Virus record (IMG/VR): IMGVR_UViG_3300012000_002192
Span: 1 to 64,000 of that record
Strand: one strand, 5' to 3'
From: a virus
Length of the DNA stretch: 64,000 bases
Shown: positions 1-8,170 of the stretch, piece after piece
How positions within the stretch are numbered: position 1 is the stretch's first letter
Layout: every line of letters begins with the position of its first letter
Translations under genes and position numbers: made by a program
Notes under the pieces: generated by a model
Databases searched by the model: none
Told to the model about the DNA's origin: nothing
Seen by the model: the letters and a program-made list of their open reading frames with translations, nothing else

Positions 1-15
1 CTAAATTTAAATAAA

Positions 16-963
16 ATGTGCGCTGTTATTTCTTATTTTGGAGGAAAGAGTTCTTCCGTTTTTATTGACTTCATTAACAAAAAAATACCCAAAATAGGTG
101 TCAAAAATTACCTCGAGCCGTTTTCGGGTTCTTTTGCTACCTACATGGACGATGATACATTAAATTTTGAAAATGTGGTTTATAACGATAAAAATAGACA
201 CCAAGTCAATCTAATGAAGTGTTGCGCTGAACCGGAAAAGTTTTTATATGTTCTGGAAAAATTGAAACAAACAATTCTTAATACAACCGAAACGGATCCC
301 CAAAAAAAATGGGATTTCTATAAATCTATCTATAGAAAGTATGTAGACAATGATTTTTTAGACAACAATGACTTTGAAATGGGTGACTTTAAAAGAGCTG
401 CAATTTACGCATTTCTTATCACTTCAAGTTTTTCCAGTGTCTATCCACGAGGCGGTGGATTTACTGGGTATAAAAAAGATACGGATAAACTTAAATTAGA
501 ATCTTTAATATCTAAATTAAAGAAAAATAAATATACACAGAAACTACAATCTATCACCGAGTTCAACAATATTGATTTTCAAGAACTAATCTTAAAATGG
601 GATAGCCCAGAAACTTACATTTATTTAGACCCTCCTTATGCTAGATTTGACGAATCAAAGGGCGAAGACGATGCTAAGAGGCTTTTCTGGTATGGGTCTG
701 ATGCAGAAGGTGTATTTGGACCTGCCTCACACAGAAGACTTTTAGAATTGATTAAAGGTATTGAAAGTAGATGGTCATTATCATACTATTATTTCCCACT
801 CTTAGAAGAGTTATTACCGAAAGATAAATATCTTTGGTTTGAAAAGGAAGTTAATAGAAGTTCCGCAAACGGTGGGAATAATCATGAGTCAAAAGGCAAA
901 GCCGAAAAAGGAGTCGAACTACTGATTCTAAATTATGATCCAGTAACTGGTGAAAGAATATAA
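16..963 (+). CDS. dam: D12-class N6-adenine DNA methyltransferase (Dam-like)
   Basis: This 315-residue protein would transfer a methyl group from S-adenosylmethionine to adenine in a short DNA site. The motifs of the D12 class are present in order: the SAM-binding FGGK (residues 8-11), EPFSGS (34-39) and the catalytic DPPY (205-208). Length is close to that of Dam-type enzymes. In phages such enzymes usually protect the genome from host restriction or mark phage DNA; which applies here cannot be told. The leader is A-rich with no Shine-Dalgarno sequence. A short gap leads to the cupin gene on the same strand. Confidence 0.92.
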   Translation: MCAVISYFGGKSSSVFIDFINKKIPKIGVKNYLEPFSGSFATYMDDDTLNFENVVYNDKNRHQVNLMKCCAEPEKFLYVLEKLKQTILNTTETDPQKKWDFYKSIYRKYVDNDFLDNNDFEMGDFKRAAIYAFLITSSFSSVYPRGGGFTGYKKDTDKLKLESLISKLKKNKYTQKLQSITEFNNIDFQELILKWDSPETYIYLDPPYARFDESKGEDDAKRLFWYGSDAEGVFGPASHRRLLELIKGIESRWSLSYYYFPLLEELLPKDKYLWFEKEVNRSSANGGNNHESKGKAEKGVELLILNYDPVTGERI

Positions 964-985
964 TATATAAAATAAAAAAATAATT

Positions 986-1318
986 ATGAAAATCAATAGT
1001 GACGTTATTTCAGGAAACGTAATTAGAGACACCGAAGTCTATGTTGTAGAAGACAACAGATTCTTAAATAACCTTTGTGTATCAAAAACAATTTTACACC
1101 CAAATAAAGAAACTTCTGGGCATTCACACCCTGGATTAGAAGAAGTTTATTTCTTTAAAAGTGGTACGGGTATAATGCAGTTAGACGACCAAAGAATAGA
1201 TGTCAAATCTGATGACATTATTTTGATCCCTGACGGGGCCTTTCATAAAGTTTTTAATACCGGAAACTCTGATTTAGTTTTTGTTTGTGTTTTCCAATCT
1301 TACGAAAGGACTAATTAA
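986..1318 (+). CDS. Small single-domain cupin protein
   Basis: This 110-residue protein is almost entirely one cupin barrel. Motif 1 carries the metal-ligand pattern around residues 45-60 (GHSHPG followed by EEVYFFKSG, ligand candidates His46, His48 and Glu52 or Glu53). Motif 2 is IPDGAFHKVFN (81-91, His87). A bound metal ion and a small-molecule or sugar-nucleotide role are plausible, but substrate cannot be read from sequence. A TATATAAAATA stretch about 25 bp upstream may be a promoter. It lies between the methylase and a hypothetical gene on the same strand. Confidence 0.8.
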   Translation: MKINSDVISGNVIRDTEVYVVEDNRFLNNLCVSKTILHPNKETSGHSHPGLEEVYFFKSGTGIMQLDDQRIDVKSDDIILIPDGAFHKVFNTGNSDLVFVCVFQSYERTN

Positions 1319-1320
1319 TT

Positions 1321-1680
1321 ATGCAATTTACTGACCACTTAGATAAAATAAAAGAACTTGGATTCACTATTGAGATAATCTGGAATACCGCTGTAATAAT
1401 TTCCTATGAGAATCCGTCTTGGGGCTCGTCTACATCGAATCAATTTGGTTTCAAAGTTCTTTATTGTAGTTATTTATTTAGAGATGACTTCACATTTGAA
1501 GAATTAATCGAGTGTTGTTGCGATTTCTTTTATAGTTGGTACAATAAAAATTTAGCCACACTCAATCAATACGAAACACTTCAAGTTGATGATATTTACG
1601 AAAAGTTGATAGATTCAATTTTAGGAGATATTACTAAACAGGTTTACAGAGACAATTCAATAGATCTAATATTTGAATAA
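1321..1680 (+). CDS. Hypothetical protein, 119 aa
   Basis: I do not recognise a family. The protein is acidic and mixed alpha/beta, rich in Phe, Tyr and Trp, with a Cys-Cys-Cys run near residues 61-63. It starts two bases after the stop of the cupin gene and is likely co-transcribed with it. It ends two bases before the convergent downstream gene, and this tight packing supports it being real. Confidence 0.65.
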   Translation: MQFTDHLDKIKELGFTIEIIWNTAVIISYENPSWGSSTSNQFGFKVLYCSYLFRDDFTFEELIECCCDFFYSWYNKNLATLNQYETLQVDDIYEKLIDSILGDITKQVYRDNSIDLIFE

Positions 1681-1682
1681 GA

Positions 1683-2390
1683 CTAGCCCCACTTTTCAAT
1701 ACTCTTTCTAAACCTTTCGATATGGGAGCTTAAAGTATCAAACTTTTGCATAAAATCTTTGTCAAAGTTGTAAAGGTCCTCGGTAGTCAATTTCATCATC
1801 TCATCATCTCTTTGATCGGAATTTTTTGCTTTTGTTTTCCAAATTTCGATTAACTTCTTTGGATCATATTTGTTTTTTGGGTGAGCCGAGAATAAAAATC
1901 TGGGTAAGTCTTCCATCATTATTCTATGACAGGTCACTATTTGAGCAGCGTTATAGGGTTGGATGCTATATTCCAGTCGTAATTTTTTTAATTCTCTATA
2001 AATAATCTCATGTTTTACTTTTATAAAGTGATTTCCTTTCTTTTTTATATCCTGTTGAAAGTCTAATTCTTTAATATACTTATCAAAAAAAAGTATTCTA
2101 ATCTCAAGTGGTATAAAGTTGAAATTTACACATGTAAAAAGAATATTCGATTCATAAAGTTTCTGTTCGGTTATAAATACAGGTGAGTATCTTATCCAAT
2201 TAGAATCATCTTTGTAATGTAGAAAATAAAATTTTCCCGGTATCATCAGTCTTACGGGAATTGCTTTTATTTGTTCAGTTGATTTGGTGTAAGATTTATA
2301 AAAATCTATTGAGTTTTCTTTGAAATAACTTACCGGGTCGTTAGAACTAACCAATTTATTTAGTTTAAATCTATCATATAATTCACCCAT
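1683..2390 (-). CDS. Conserved phage protein of the PGKFYFLHY type, possibly virion-associated
   Basis: This 235-residue protein has the segment MIPGKFYFLHY (about residues 49-59) followed by SPVFI and later FIPLEIRILFF. This resembles the recurring pattern PGK(M/F)Y-x-F-x-Y ... LPLEIR seen in structural or head-associated proteins of T4-like phages. It stands divergently next to gp4; in T4 the neighbour of gene 4 is gene 2, the DNA end protector. That positional link is only a hint, as I see no decisive gp2 motif. The C-terminal third is charged and helical. It shares a short A+T-rich divergent promoter region with gp4. Confidence 0.7.
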   Translation of the reverse strand: MGELYDRFKLNKLVSSNDPVSYFKENSIDFYKSYTKSTEQIKAIPVRLMIPGKFYFLHYKDDSNWIRYSPVFITEQKLYESNILFTCVNFNFIPLEIRILFFDKYIKELDFQQDIKKKGNHFIKVKHEIIYRELKKLRLEYSIQPYNAAQIVTCHRIMMEDLPRFLFSAHPKNKYDPKKLIEIWKTKAKNSDQRDDEMMKLTTEDLYNFDKDFMQKFDTLSSHIERFRKSIEKWG

Positions 2391-2410
2391 TTACTCAGAG
2401 ATTGTTTTAT

Positions 2411-2420
2411 TTATATATAA
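2411..2420. promoter_or_regulatory. Candidate bidirectional TTATATATAA promoter element
   Basis: The self-complementary element TTATATATAA lies in the 33-bp gap between the divergent 235-aa gene and gp4. It is 3 bp from the gp4 ATG and about 20 bp from the other start. It matches the TATATATA motif found upstream of many genes here and resembles the T4 late promoter TATAAATA. Confidence 0.5.
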
Positions 2421-2423
2421 ATT

Positions 2424-2951
2424 ATGATAAACGCTAAACCCAACAACTCAAACTATAACCAGGGCAATTATATTCCAAAGTTTAAAGAAAAAGTGCTGAA
2501 ATTAAATTCACTTGGAGGCGTATTTTTTCGAAGCAGTTGGGAGAAAAAGATAATGACTTGGTTAGACCACAATGATAAAATATCTATTTGGGGCGCGGAA
2601 TGTTTGAAAATTCCATACCAGATGACACACTTTGATAAAGGTGATACTAAAATAAAAGAACACTCGTACTATCCTGACTTTTATTATGAAATGAAAATTA
2701 ATGAGACTCTAACAAAAAAGGTAGTAGTTGAAGTCAAACCTCAAAAAGAATATAACATGGTGTTAGCCCTAAATGAAGGCAGATTGGAAATTCCTGAAAA
2801 CAGGGGAAAGAAACTCAAAAACTTTGAATACGATCTAAAAATGGCTTATAAAAATAAACAAAAATGGGACACTATGATTTCTTGGTGTCAAAAAAAGGGA
2901 TTTGAGTTTATAATAATTACAGAAGATCACTTAAAAAAATTTAACCTATAA
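2424..2951 (+). CDS. gp4: Head completion protein gp4-like
   Basis: This 175-residue protein matches the T4 gp4 head completion family in layout. A short basic N-terminus contains YIPKFKEKV. Then comes the hallmark FFRSSWEKKIMTWLDHN (about residues 34-50), a region with the PDFYYEMK segment, and VVVEVKPQKEY (about 99-109). These Asp, Glu and Lys positions resemble a PD-(D/E)XK nuclease-type core (D...EVK). In T4, gp4 acts after DNA packaging to prepare the head for tail joining. The gene ends overlapping the convergent membrane-protein gene by 6 bp. Confidence 0.82.
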   Translation: MINAKPNNSNYNQGNYIPKFKEKVLKLNSLGGVFFRSSWEKKIMTWLDHNDKISIWGAECLKIPYQMTHFDKGDTKIKEHSYYPDFYYEMKINETLTKKVVVEVKPQKEYNMVLALNEGRLEIPENRGKKLKNFEYDLKMAYKNKQKWDTMISWCQKKGFEFIIITEDHLKKFNL

Positions 2952-3272
2952 GTTAAACAACAACAAACTAAGTAGAACGATGTTTACCACAGGAACAATA
3001 CGGTGATATCGTGAATACAATGATTTATTTGTATAATATAAAGGAAATCTTAAAATAATCAAAAAAGATAGCACTAAATAGATATTAGAAACTTGTAAAA
3101 ATATACCAATTAAGAGCCAGATTATAAAAAGAGGCTTAAGGCTATAATAAACTAAATCTAATTTTTTATTGAAATCCCTGACTCTAATCGGTTCATCTAG
3201 TCTTTTATAATGGTAGATATAGTAAGAATTAGAGAAAATGAAAATTAGTGAAATAAGATTAAACATTATCAT
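2946..3272 (-). CDS. Small membrane protein, three predicted helices
   Basis: This 108-residue protein is strongly hydrophobic: about residues 2-18, 48-75 and 90-108 could span the inner membrane, with a basic loop between them. I do not recognise a family. It overlaps the upstream 92-aa gene by 14 bp on the same strand, so the two are probably one transcription unit. A holin-like or membrane-modifying role is possible but unsupported. Confidence 0.6.
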   Translation of the reverse strand: MIMFNLISLIFIFSNSYYIYHYKRLDEPIRVRDFNKKLDLVYYSLKPLFIIWLLIGIFLQVSNIYLVLSFLIILRFPLYYTNKSLYSRYHRIVPVVNIVLLSLLLFNL

Positions 3273-3537
3273 AAACTTCGATTCTTTTTAAACTTAATGA
3301 ATTATTAAATTCAACTTCTGAGAGTCTTATATCGGATTTTCTTTTTAATATTTGATAAATTGAATTGTCAACATAAACAATTTCTTGCTTACCGACCGGT
3401 CGCTCTGTGGTATTTCTTTCTAAGTTTTGTAAAAAATTATTTCTAGAACTTAATGAAATATGCAAAGAACAACCATCGGATTGAATAGAATTATCAATTA
3501 GCCAAATTTCCCAAAGTTGAATATAGACTTCTTTCAT
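3259..3537 (-). CDS. Hypothetical protein, 92 aa
   Basis: This is a small soluble-looking protein with no motif I recognise. It is coupled to the downstream membrane-protein gene by a 14-bp overlap, which supports it being translated. Upstream is the divergent glutamine synthetase gene. Confidence 0.55.
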   Translation of the reverse strand: MKEVYIQLWEIWLIDNSIQSDGCSLHISLSSRNNFLQNLERNTTERPVGKQEIVYVDNSIYQILKRKSDIRLSEVEFNNSLSLKRIEVYDNV

Positions 3538-3607
3538 TAAAGTATTTGAAACTTCTATATTATTAATTTAAAACTTTGTTGAATAAAAAAATAAAAAAAA
3601 TAAAAAA

Positions 3608-4690
3608 ATGAAAATTAAACTAGAATATATCTGGCTTGATGGGAATGAACCACAGAATTTAAGAAGTAAGACCAAAATTGTCGAATCAGATGGATTGGAT
3701 AATAATATTGAACTATACCAAATGTGGTCTTTCGACGGAAGCTCCACAAACCAAGCAAAAGCAGGTCGTGGTGAAAATACAGACTGTTTACTTAAACCTG
3801 TTTTTGTAGTAAGAGATCCGCTAAGAAGTGTATATGATAAACTGGTACTTTGTGAAGTTTTGAATCCTGATGGAACTCCACACATTTCAAACAAAAGACA
3901 CATGCTTTCAGAGACACTGCTAGAATTTAATATAAATGACAATGTTGAAAAAAATGATTCTCCTTGGTTTGGCTGGGAACAGGAATACACATTAACTCAT
4001 AAACCAAAAAGTCCATTTTCAGATGGTGTAGGTCTGCCTTTAGGATTTACAACAGATGAGCCATCAGAAATGCCAAGACCACAAGGTGATTACTACTGTG
4101 GAATAGGAGCCGATACAGTTATTGGAAGAGAGATTGTTGAAAATCACATGAATATGTGTCTAGAAATTGGTCTGGAAATTTCTGGAATAAATGCCGAAGT
4201 TCTTCTTGGGCAATGGGAATATCAAATCGGACCAGTTACTCCAATTAACGGTTCTGATCAACTCTGGATATCTCGTTATATCTTACAGAGAGTGGCCGAG
4301 AGATATAATACAAACGTATCATTACACCCTAAGCCTATTAAAGGTGACTGGAACGGCACCGGTTGTCATGTAAATTTCTCTACTCCATCAATGAGAGAAA
4401 ATGGCGGATTTGAAATTATCAAAGAGACTATGTCTAAATTAGAATCAAACCATATCAATCACATAGAAGTCTATGGCCTTTTTAATGAAGAGAGACTAAC
4501 AGGTGAACACGAAACGTCTGGTATACATGAATTTAGTTTTGGATATAGCACACGAGACACATCAATTCGCATACCCGCTCAATCTGTGATTGATGGAAAA
4601 GGATATTTTGAAGACAGAAGACCCGCTTCAAACTGCGACCCATACTTAGTCACTGAGCGTATGATTAGAACTGTTTTTACAGATATTTAA
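3608..4690 (+). CDS. glnA: Glutamine synthetase, type II-like
   Basis: This 360-residue protein has the length and motif order of type II glutamine synthetase, which makes glutamine from glutamate, ammonia and ATP. Visible are WSFDGSSTNQA (40-50) in the beta-grasp domain, the metal and substrate site WFGWEQEYTL (120-129), SGINAEVLLGQWEYQ (192-206), the ATP-site segment WNGTGCHVNFST (248-259, His254), an Arg near 321, and DRRPASNCDPY (336-346). All expected catalytic segments are intact and the gene is full length, so it is probably active. It is an auxiliary metabolic gene; redirecting host nitrogen metabolism is the obvious inference. The leader is an A-rich tract. Its 3' end overlaps the convergent 124-aa gene by 4 bp. 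Confidence 0.93.
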   Translation: MKIKLEYIWLDGNEPQNLRSKTKIVESDGLDNNIELYQMWSFDGSSTNQAKAGRGENTDCLLKPVFVVRDPLRSVYDKLVLCEVLNPDGTPHISNKRHMLSETLLEFNINDNVEKNDSPWFGWEQEYTLTHKPKSPFSDGVGLPLGFTTDEPSEMPRPQGDYYCGIGADTVIGREIVENHMNMCLEIGLEISGINAEVLLGQWEYQIGPVTPINGSDQLWISRYILQRVAERYNTNVSLHPKPIKGDWNGTGCHVNFSTPSMRENGGFEIIKETMSKLESNHINHIEVYGLFNEERLTGEHETSGIHEFSFGYSTRDTSIRIPAQSVIDGKGYFEDRRPASNCDPYLVTERMIRTVFTDI

Positions 4691-5061
4691 ATATTCTTTT
4701 TAGACTTCTCTATATCAATTATTTCTTCAACATCTTTTTCTAAGTGTTGTTGTTGTTTTTCAATTAACTCTGTTAATTCCTCAATTTTTTTGGTCATTTT
4801 GTACATATCGCTCATCATTTTATCTGATTTTTCACCAGATTTTCGAGCTGTGTATCCGAGCACTGGTAGAGCTAAACCTTGAAATACTACTGAGCAAAGA
4901 TAAGATGCCCACGCTACTACTGTTGTTGGTTGAGTGTAAAAAAGTGGAACAGCAACAAGAAAACTAATCACATAAAAAGTTAACATAATTGATAGAACAT
5001 AAGAAAGTCTATCTGCTAGATAATCGTTGAAATTGGATATAATTTTTTTTATTTTTTTCAT
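4687..5061 (-). CDS. Two-helix membrane protein with C-terminal coiled coil
   Basis: This 124-residue protein has two hydrophobic segments (about 22-42 and 48-70) followed by a charged coiled-coil tail (about 75-120). The architecture is loosely like small low-affinity iron permease or DUF-type proteins, but I cannot assign a function. A TATATAAG element lies upstream. It lies downstream of a terminator hairpin that separates it from the gp55-like gene. Confidence 0.6.
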   Translation of the reverse strand: MKKIKKIISNFNDYLADRLSYVLSIMLTFYVISFLVAVPLFYTQPTTVVAWASYLCSVVFQGLALPVLGYTARKSGEKSDKMMSDMYKMTKKIEELTELIEKQQQHLEKDVEEIIDIEKSKKNI

Positions 5062-5091
5062 AGTGGTTTTTTCTTATATATTAAATAAAAA

Positions 5092-5117
5092 AACCTAATC
5101 AATTTTTTGATTAGGTT
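5092..5117 (-). terminator. Rho-independent terminator after the gp55-like gene
   Basis: A perfect 11-bp inverted repeat (AACCTAATCAA / TTGATTAGGTT) with a TTTT loop lies 21 bp past the stop of the gp55-like gene. On the minus strand it is followed by a T-run. Part of the stem (GATTAGGTT) is repeated once just beyond. Confidence 0.75.
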
Positions 5118-5138
5118 CGATTAGGTTGTTTTTTTTTA

Positions 5139-5528
5139 TCAGATTGAGTGTAGACCTTGTCCTTCATTAGATCCTTCAATAGAGAGCAGTTTTATTTGAT
5201 TATCGCTGTCTCCTTTTTTGGAGTATATTTGGTTAAATCCCTTGGCCAAGCCGCGTTTAAATATCTCCGTGAAGTAGGCAAATGCGTTAGTCGATTTTTC
5301 TTCATTGAAATTATACCAGTTTTGAAACATATCTAACAGACCCGATTGATAACAATCTAATTTGTCGTCATTTGACCAGTATCTCATTTTTTTAACAGTT
5401 TTCTTTGCTAAGAGTTCTAGCATTTTTTCTGCGTTTCTTGTTAATTTTCCTTGTGCTTTAGACACGATAATCTCTACGAAGAGATCTTTATTATTTAGAT
5501 AAATGGCTTTAGGATTATTTTTTTGAAT
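5139..5528 (-). CDS. gp55: Late-transcription sigma factor, T4 gp55-like
   Basis: The family directs host RNA polymerase to phage late promoters. The segment with WSNDDKLDCYQSGLLDM, then NWYNF, then STNAFAYFTEIFKRGL aligns with the sigma region 2-like core of T4 gp55 (MIADGIEASIKGL, HNFDE, NPHAYITQACFNAF). The only standard start is GTG at 5465, giving 108 aa. However, the same frame upstream encodes YLNNKDLFVEII, matching T4 gp55 YVNNKELLQAII, so the true protein starts earlier. No ATG, GTG or TTG exists in that stretch. I extended to an ATT at 5528, which gives about as many residues before YLNN as in T4; the alternative is a slip from a short upstream reading frame. The C-terminus is shorter than T4 gp55 and I see no clear sliding-clamp-binding tail. 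Confidence 0.75.
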   Translation of the reverse strand: MQKNNPKAIYLNNKDLFVEIIVSKAQGKLTRNAEKMLELLAKKTVKKMRYWSNDDKLDCYQSGLLDMFQNWYNFNEEKSTNAFAYFTEIFKRGLAKGFNQIYSKKGDSDNQIKLLSIEGSNEGQGLHSI

Positions 5529-5664
5529 AAAAAATCAGAAAAGTATTTTTTATTTAGTTTGGAATTTTGAATTAGTTTTAATTTTCTTACTGTATGAATC
5601 ATATTAAATCTAACTTTTTTTTCATGTTATATACTTATTCATCAAAAAAGTTTATTAAAATAAA

Positions 5665-5687
5665 AAACCCTCTTAAAAAGAGGGTTT
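5665..5687. terminator. Bidirectional terminator hairpin
   Basis: A perfect 10-bp stem (AAACCCTCTT / AAGAGGGTTT) with an AAA loop lies just past the stop of the 427-aa gene. It is flanked by A- and T-rich tracts and would end transcription of that gene on the minus strand. Confidence 0.8.
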
Positions 5688-5706
5688 CAAAATTTATTTC
5701 AAATAA

Positions 5707-6990
5707 TTAAAGTTTAATTCTTTCGTTGTATTGTAATTCTTTTACTCCGTTCAATTCGGATTCAAGAACCGTTTTTCTTTTTTCTAAGTTTTTAAGTGCT
5801 GTTGTTAATACTTCAGACTCTCCGATTAGTTTGATTGAACTTTTGACTTTCTCAATATTGAATTTAACATCTTCTAATTTTAGTGTTACTTCTCTTTCTT
5901 TATCTTCAAGTTTTCTCTTAACAACTAATTCTTTTGAAAGTTTGTCTTCAAAGAAATATGTTAAATCATAATTTAATTCATTCTTTATTTCATTAACAAG
6001 TTCTAATGCAGATTCATATTTAAAGAAGGAGTTTCCGTATCTTTCGTCGCATCTATAAAGATAGACATTATTTTTATAGTTAAAAGCAAAGCATTCCAAA
6101 TAAGGATTTATCAAATTTGTTACTCTTTTAACTACGTCTAATTCAACGAATTTATCTAAGTTTTCAGATACTGTTTGTAACATTGGATAAAAGTTTTTGT
6201 TTACAATCGGCACAATAGGAGAAGAAAATAAAGATTCTAAAGTAGTTTCTTCGTTTAATTCATCATCGTTTACAAAAAGTAAACCTTTCTTTGAAACAGA
6301 CATCCCAAGTGTTAGATATTCGGATATTCTAAAATTAATTCTATCCTCAACAATTGTAGCATAGTTCATAGCTGTTTGTAGAGTTCTTAAAGTAGTCAAT
6401 TCCTCTTCGTTTTTAACATTATTTTCTAAAAGAGTCTTTTCAATTGAATTTTCTGTCAAAAGAAACCAAGAATCTTTGATTAGAGCGATGTGTCCATCTT
6501 CTACTGTTTCAACAATTGTGTAAACGGATTCAGATTTGCCTCCACTCAAAAGATTTGCTCTTTTTTCAGGTGATTTTGTTAAATTGTGAACAAATAATTT
6601 AATTTCCGGAACCCAATCATATACAGAAAGTTCATTTAATATTTTTGAAAGTCTATCTTGGTCAGAATCTAAATTAATTGTTTGTAAAATGACATTAATT
6701 GGCTGTCTGTAAAGCTCACCTTGATTTTTTGAATTAAGTACATTATATAAGTTTTTTAACTCATATAATAGCTCATAATTAGACATATCATCGTTTAGAG
6801 ATTCGAGTAGAGACTTTACTGACTTGTCATAAGTATAAGGCTTTAATCTTTCGTTTAATGACATAACGATGTTTTTTTCTGAATGCGTGTCACATGCATT
6901 CATATGCCCTTCGACAATTTGACAAATTTCTTCTTGGTCTAAGGTTAGACTCCTTTTGAAATTGAACAATTCTAATTTAAGATTCTTCAT
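5707..6990 (-). CDS. Hypothetical protein, 427 aa, coiled-coil C-terminus
   Basis: I do not recognise a family. The protein is acidic and largely helical. The last ~70 residues (about 350-420) are a charged coiled coil (ELVVKRKLEDKEREVTL onward). The middle part (about 140-260) looks like a mixed alpha/beta domain. A TATATAGAG element about 35 bp upstream is a candidate promoter and a terminator hairpin follows, so it is probably a single-gene transcript. It lies between gp55 and gp15, a region of morphogenesis genes, so a structural or assembly role is possible. Confidence 0.65.
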   Translation of the reverse strand: MKNLKLELFNFKRSLTLDQEEICQIVEGHMNACDTHSEKNIVMSLNERLKPYTYDKSVKSLLESLNDDMSNYELLYELKNLYNVLNSKNQGELYRQPINVILQTINLDSDQDRLSKILNELSVYDWVPEIKLFVHNLTKSPEKRANLLSGGKSESVYTIVETVEDGHIALIKDSWFLLTENSIEKTLLENNVKNEEELTTLRTLQTAMNYATIVEDRINFRISEYLTLGMSVSKKGLLFVNDDELNEETTLESLFSSPIVPIVNKNFYPMLQTVSENLDKFVELDVVKRVTNLINPYLECFAFNYKNNVYLYRCDERYGNSFFKYESALELVNEIKNELNYDLTYFFEDKLSKELVVKRKLEDKEREVTLKLEDVKFNIEKVKSSIKLIGESEVLTTALKNLEKRKTVLESELNGVKELQYNERIKL

Positions 6991-7072
6991 ATTTTTTTAA
7001 AATATTTTTTAGTTTAATACTCTATATATTATTAATTAAAAGTCAATTTTTTCTTTTTTCCTGCTGGTAAAC

Positions 7073-8104
7073 TTATGAATTTGGATTTGTTGGTCGGTTC
7101 GAGCCTCCTTTTGGAGGAGATGGATTACTACCAGCATTGATATTATTCAACCTAGCATTTTTTTCTCTGGCTTGTAGAATATTATTGAACCACTTTGTTC
7201 TTTTAGGTGCTATCATGAAATAATCAGGATCATTAAAAAGACTCGGATTTTGTTTCTTTTTTGGAAATTCTTCTGGAAAAACTGGGGGTATGTTAACATT
7301 TGCACCCGTGGCTCCTGTAATTGGTGGAAATGGTGGCTGAACAAACGGGGGCTGAAGTGAACCATCGTTTATTGGATATTGACCAACTGGGAAAAAAGCC
7401 GGTGGCTCACCATTTGTTCCTTCAAACGTAGATCCATCACCATATGTTCTTGTGTAACCCTCTGAGTTGATTCTGTCTTTTCTCATTGCTGGGTAGTAAG
7501 TGTGTACTTCAAAAGAAACTTTAAGTGTTATTGAATTATCCGACGTCAGATTTTTCTCGCGAGATATCTGAATAGTATTTGTATCCGGCATCAGTATCAT
7601 GGCGTCTATATTCATAAAATTGTATTCAAAATACATATATTTATACATCCAAAGTGTGTCCATGATAGCTTGAGAACATTTGAAAGTGTCTACTTCAGAC
7701 GACAATAACACAGTTAAGTCGTAATTTACAGTTATAGGAATACTTCTAACTCTGGCTAAAATTTTTCTAATTTCGATTTCGTTTTCCACTACCATTCTTA
7801 GCCAGACATTCGGATTTGCAAATTCATCTGATCTTATATTAAATCCTGTCATCGTCAAATGGCCTCTTGGAATAATATCAGTGTTTAATTCAACAAAACG
7901 ATTTTCAGATACAATATCATCGCTAAATGAGTCTAGTAAAAACCTCTCATCACCTGTCAAAGAGTAGTAAAAAGGCACGTTCACATTTACATCACCTGAG
8001 CTGAATCGATTCACCCATTTTATTTGACCTTCAAAAGTGTCCAATACACAAACAGTAAGGTCTCTAAAAAAAACATCTTCAAAATTAAACCTTTCACCAA
8101 TCAT
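7073..8104 (-). CDS. gp15: Tail sheath stabiliser and completion protein gp15-like
   Basis: This 343-residue protein follows the T4 gp15 pattern, a ring capping the tail sheath at the head-proximal end. An N-terminal segment with VNVPFYYSL corresponds to FIRVPITYAS. LNTDIIPRGHLTMTGF corresponds to VETILPRINLHLVDF. RSIPITVNYDLTVLLSSEVDTF corresponds to the SPIKMIYELSIFTRYEDDMF region. SITLKVSFEVHTYYPAM corresponds to WSLTFEVNGWMYPP. The last ~110 residues are Pro-, Gly- and Asn-rich and probably disordered, as is the T4 tail end. A TATATATAG element ends 6 bp before the ATG. It is divergent from gp44. Confidence 0.75.
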   Translation of the reverse strand: MIGERFNFEDVFFRDLTVCVLDTFEGQIKWVNRFSSGDVNVNVPFYYSLTGDERFLLDSFSDDIVSENRFVELNTDIIPRGHLTMTGFNIRSDEFANPNVWLRMVVENEIEIRKILARVRSIPITVNYDLTVLLSSEVDTFKCSQAIMDTLWMYKYMYFEYNFMNIDAMILMPDTNTIQISREKNLTSDNSITLKVSFEVHTYYPAMRKDRINSEGYTRTYGDGSTFEGTNGEPPAFFPVGQYPINDGSLQPPFVQPPFPPITGATGANVNIPPVFPEEFPKKKQNPSLFNDPDYFMIAPKRTKWFNNILQAREKNARLNNINAGSNPSPPKGGSNRPTNPNS

Positions 8105-8108
8105 TGAA

Positions 8109-8120
8109 CTATATATAATT
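8109..8120 (-). promoter_or_regulatory. Candidate promoter element for gp15-like gene
   Basis: TATATATAG on the minus strand ends 6 bp before the ATG. If it acts as a late -10 element the transcript would begin about at the start codon. Confidence 0.45.
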
Positions 8121-8157
8121 TCAGAGGTCTTCTAAATTTAACTTTTGTAATTTATTT

Positions 8158-8167
8158 GTATATAAAC
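8158..8167 (+). promoter_or_regulatory. Candidate promoter element for gp44-like gene
   Basis: GTATATAAAC ends 3 bp before the ATG at 8171. It is the same motif and near-leaderless spacing as at several other genes here. Confidence 0.4.
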
Positions 8168-8170
8168 ATT

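Noticed and set aside
3568-3990. 140-codon minus-strand frame over the 5' end of glutamine synthetase
   Set aside because: Ser/Phe/Leu-rich antisense shadow of a gene with clear catalytic motifs.
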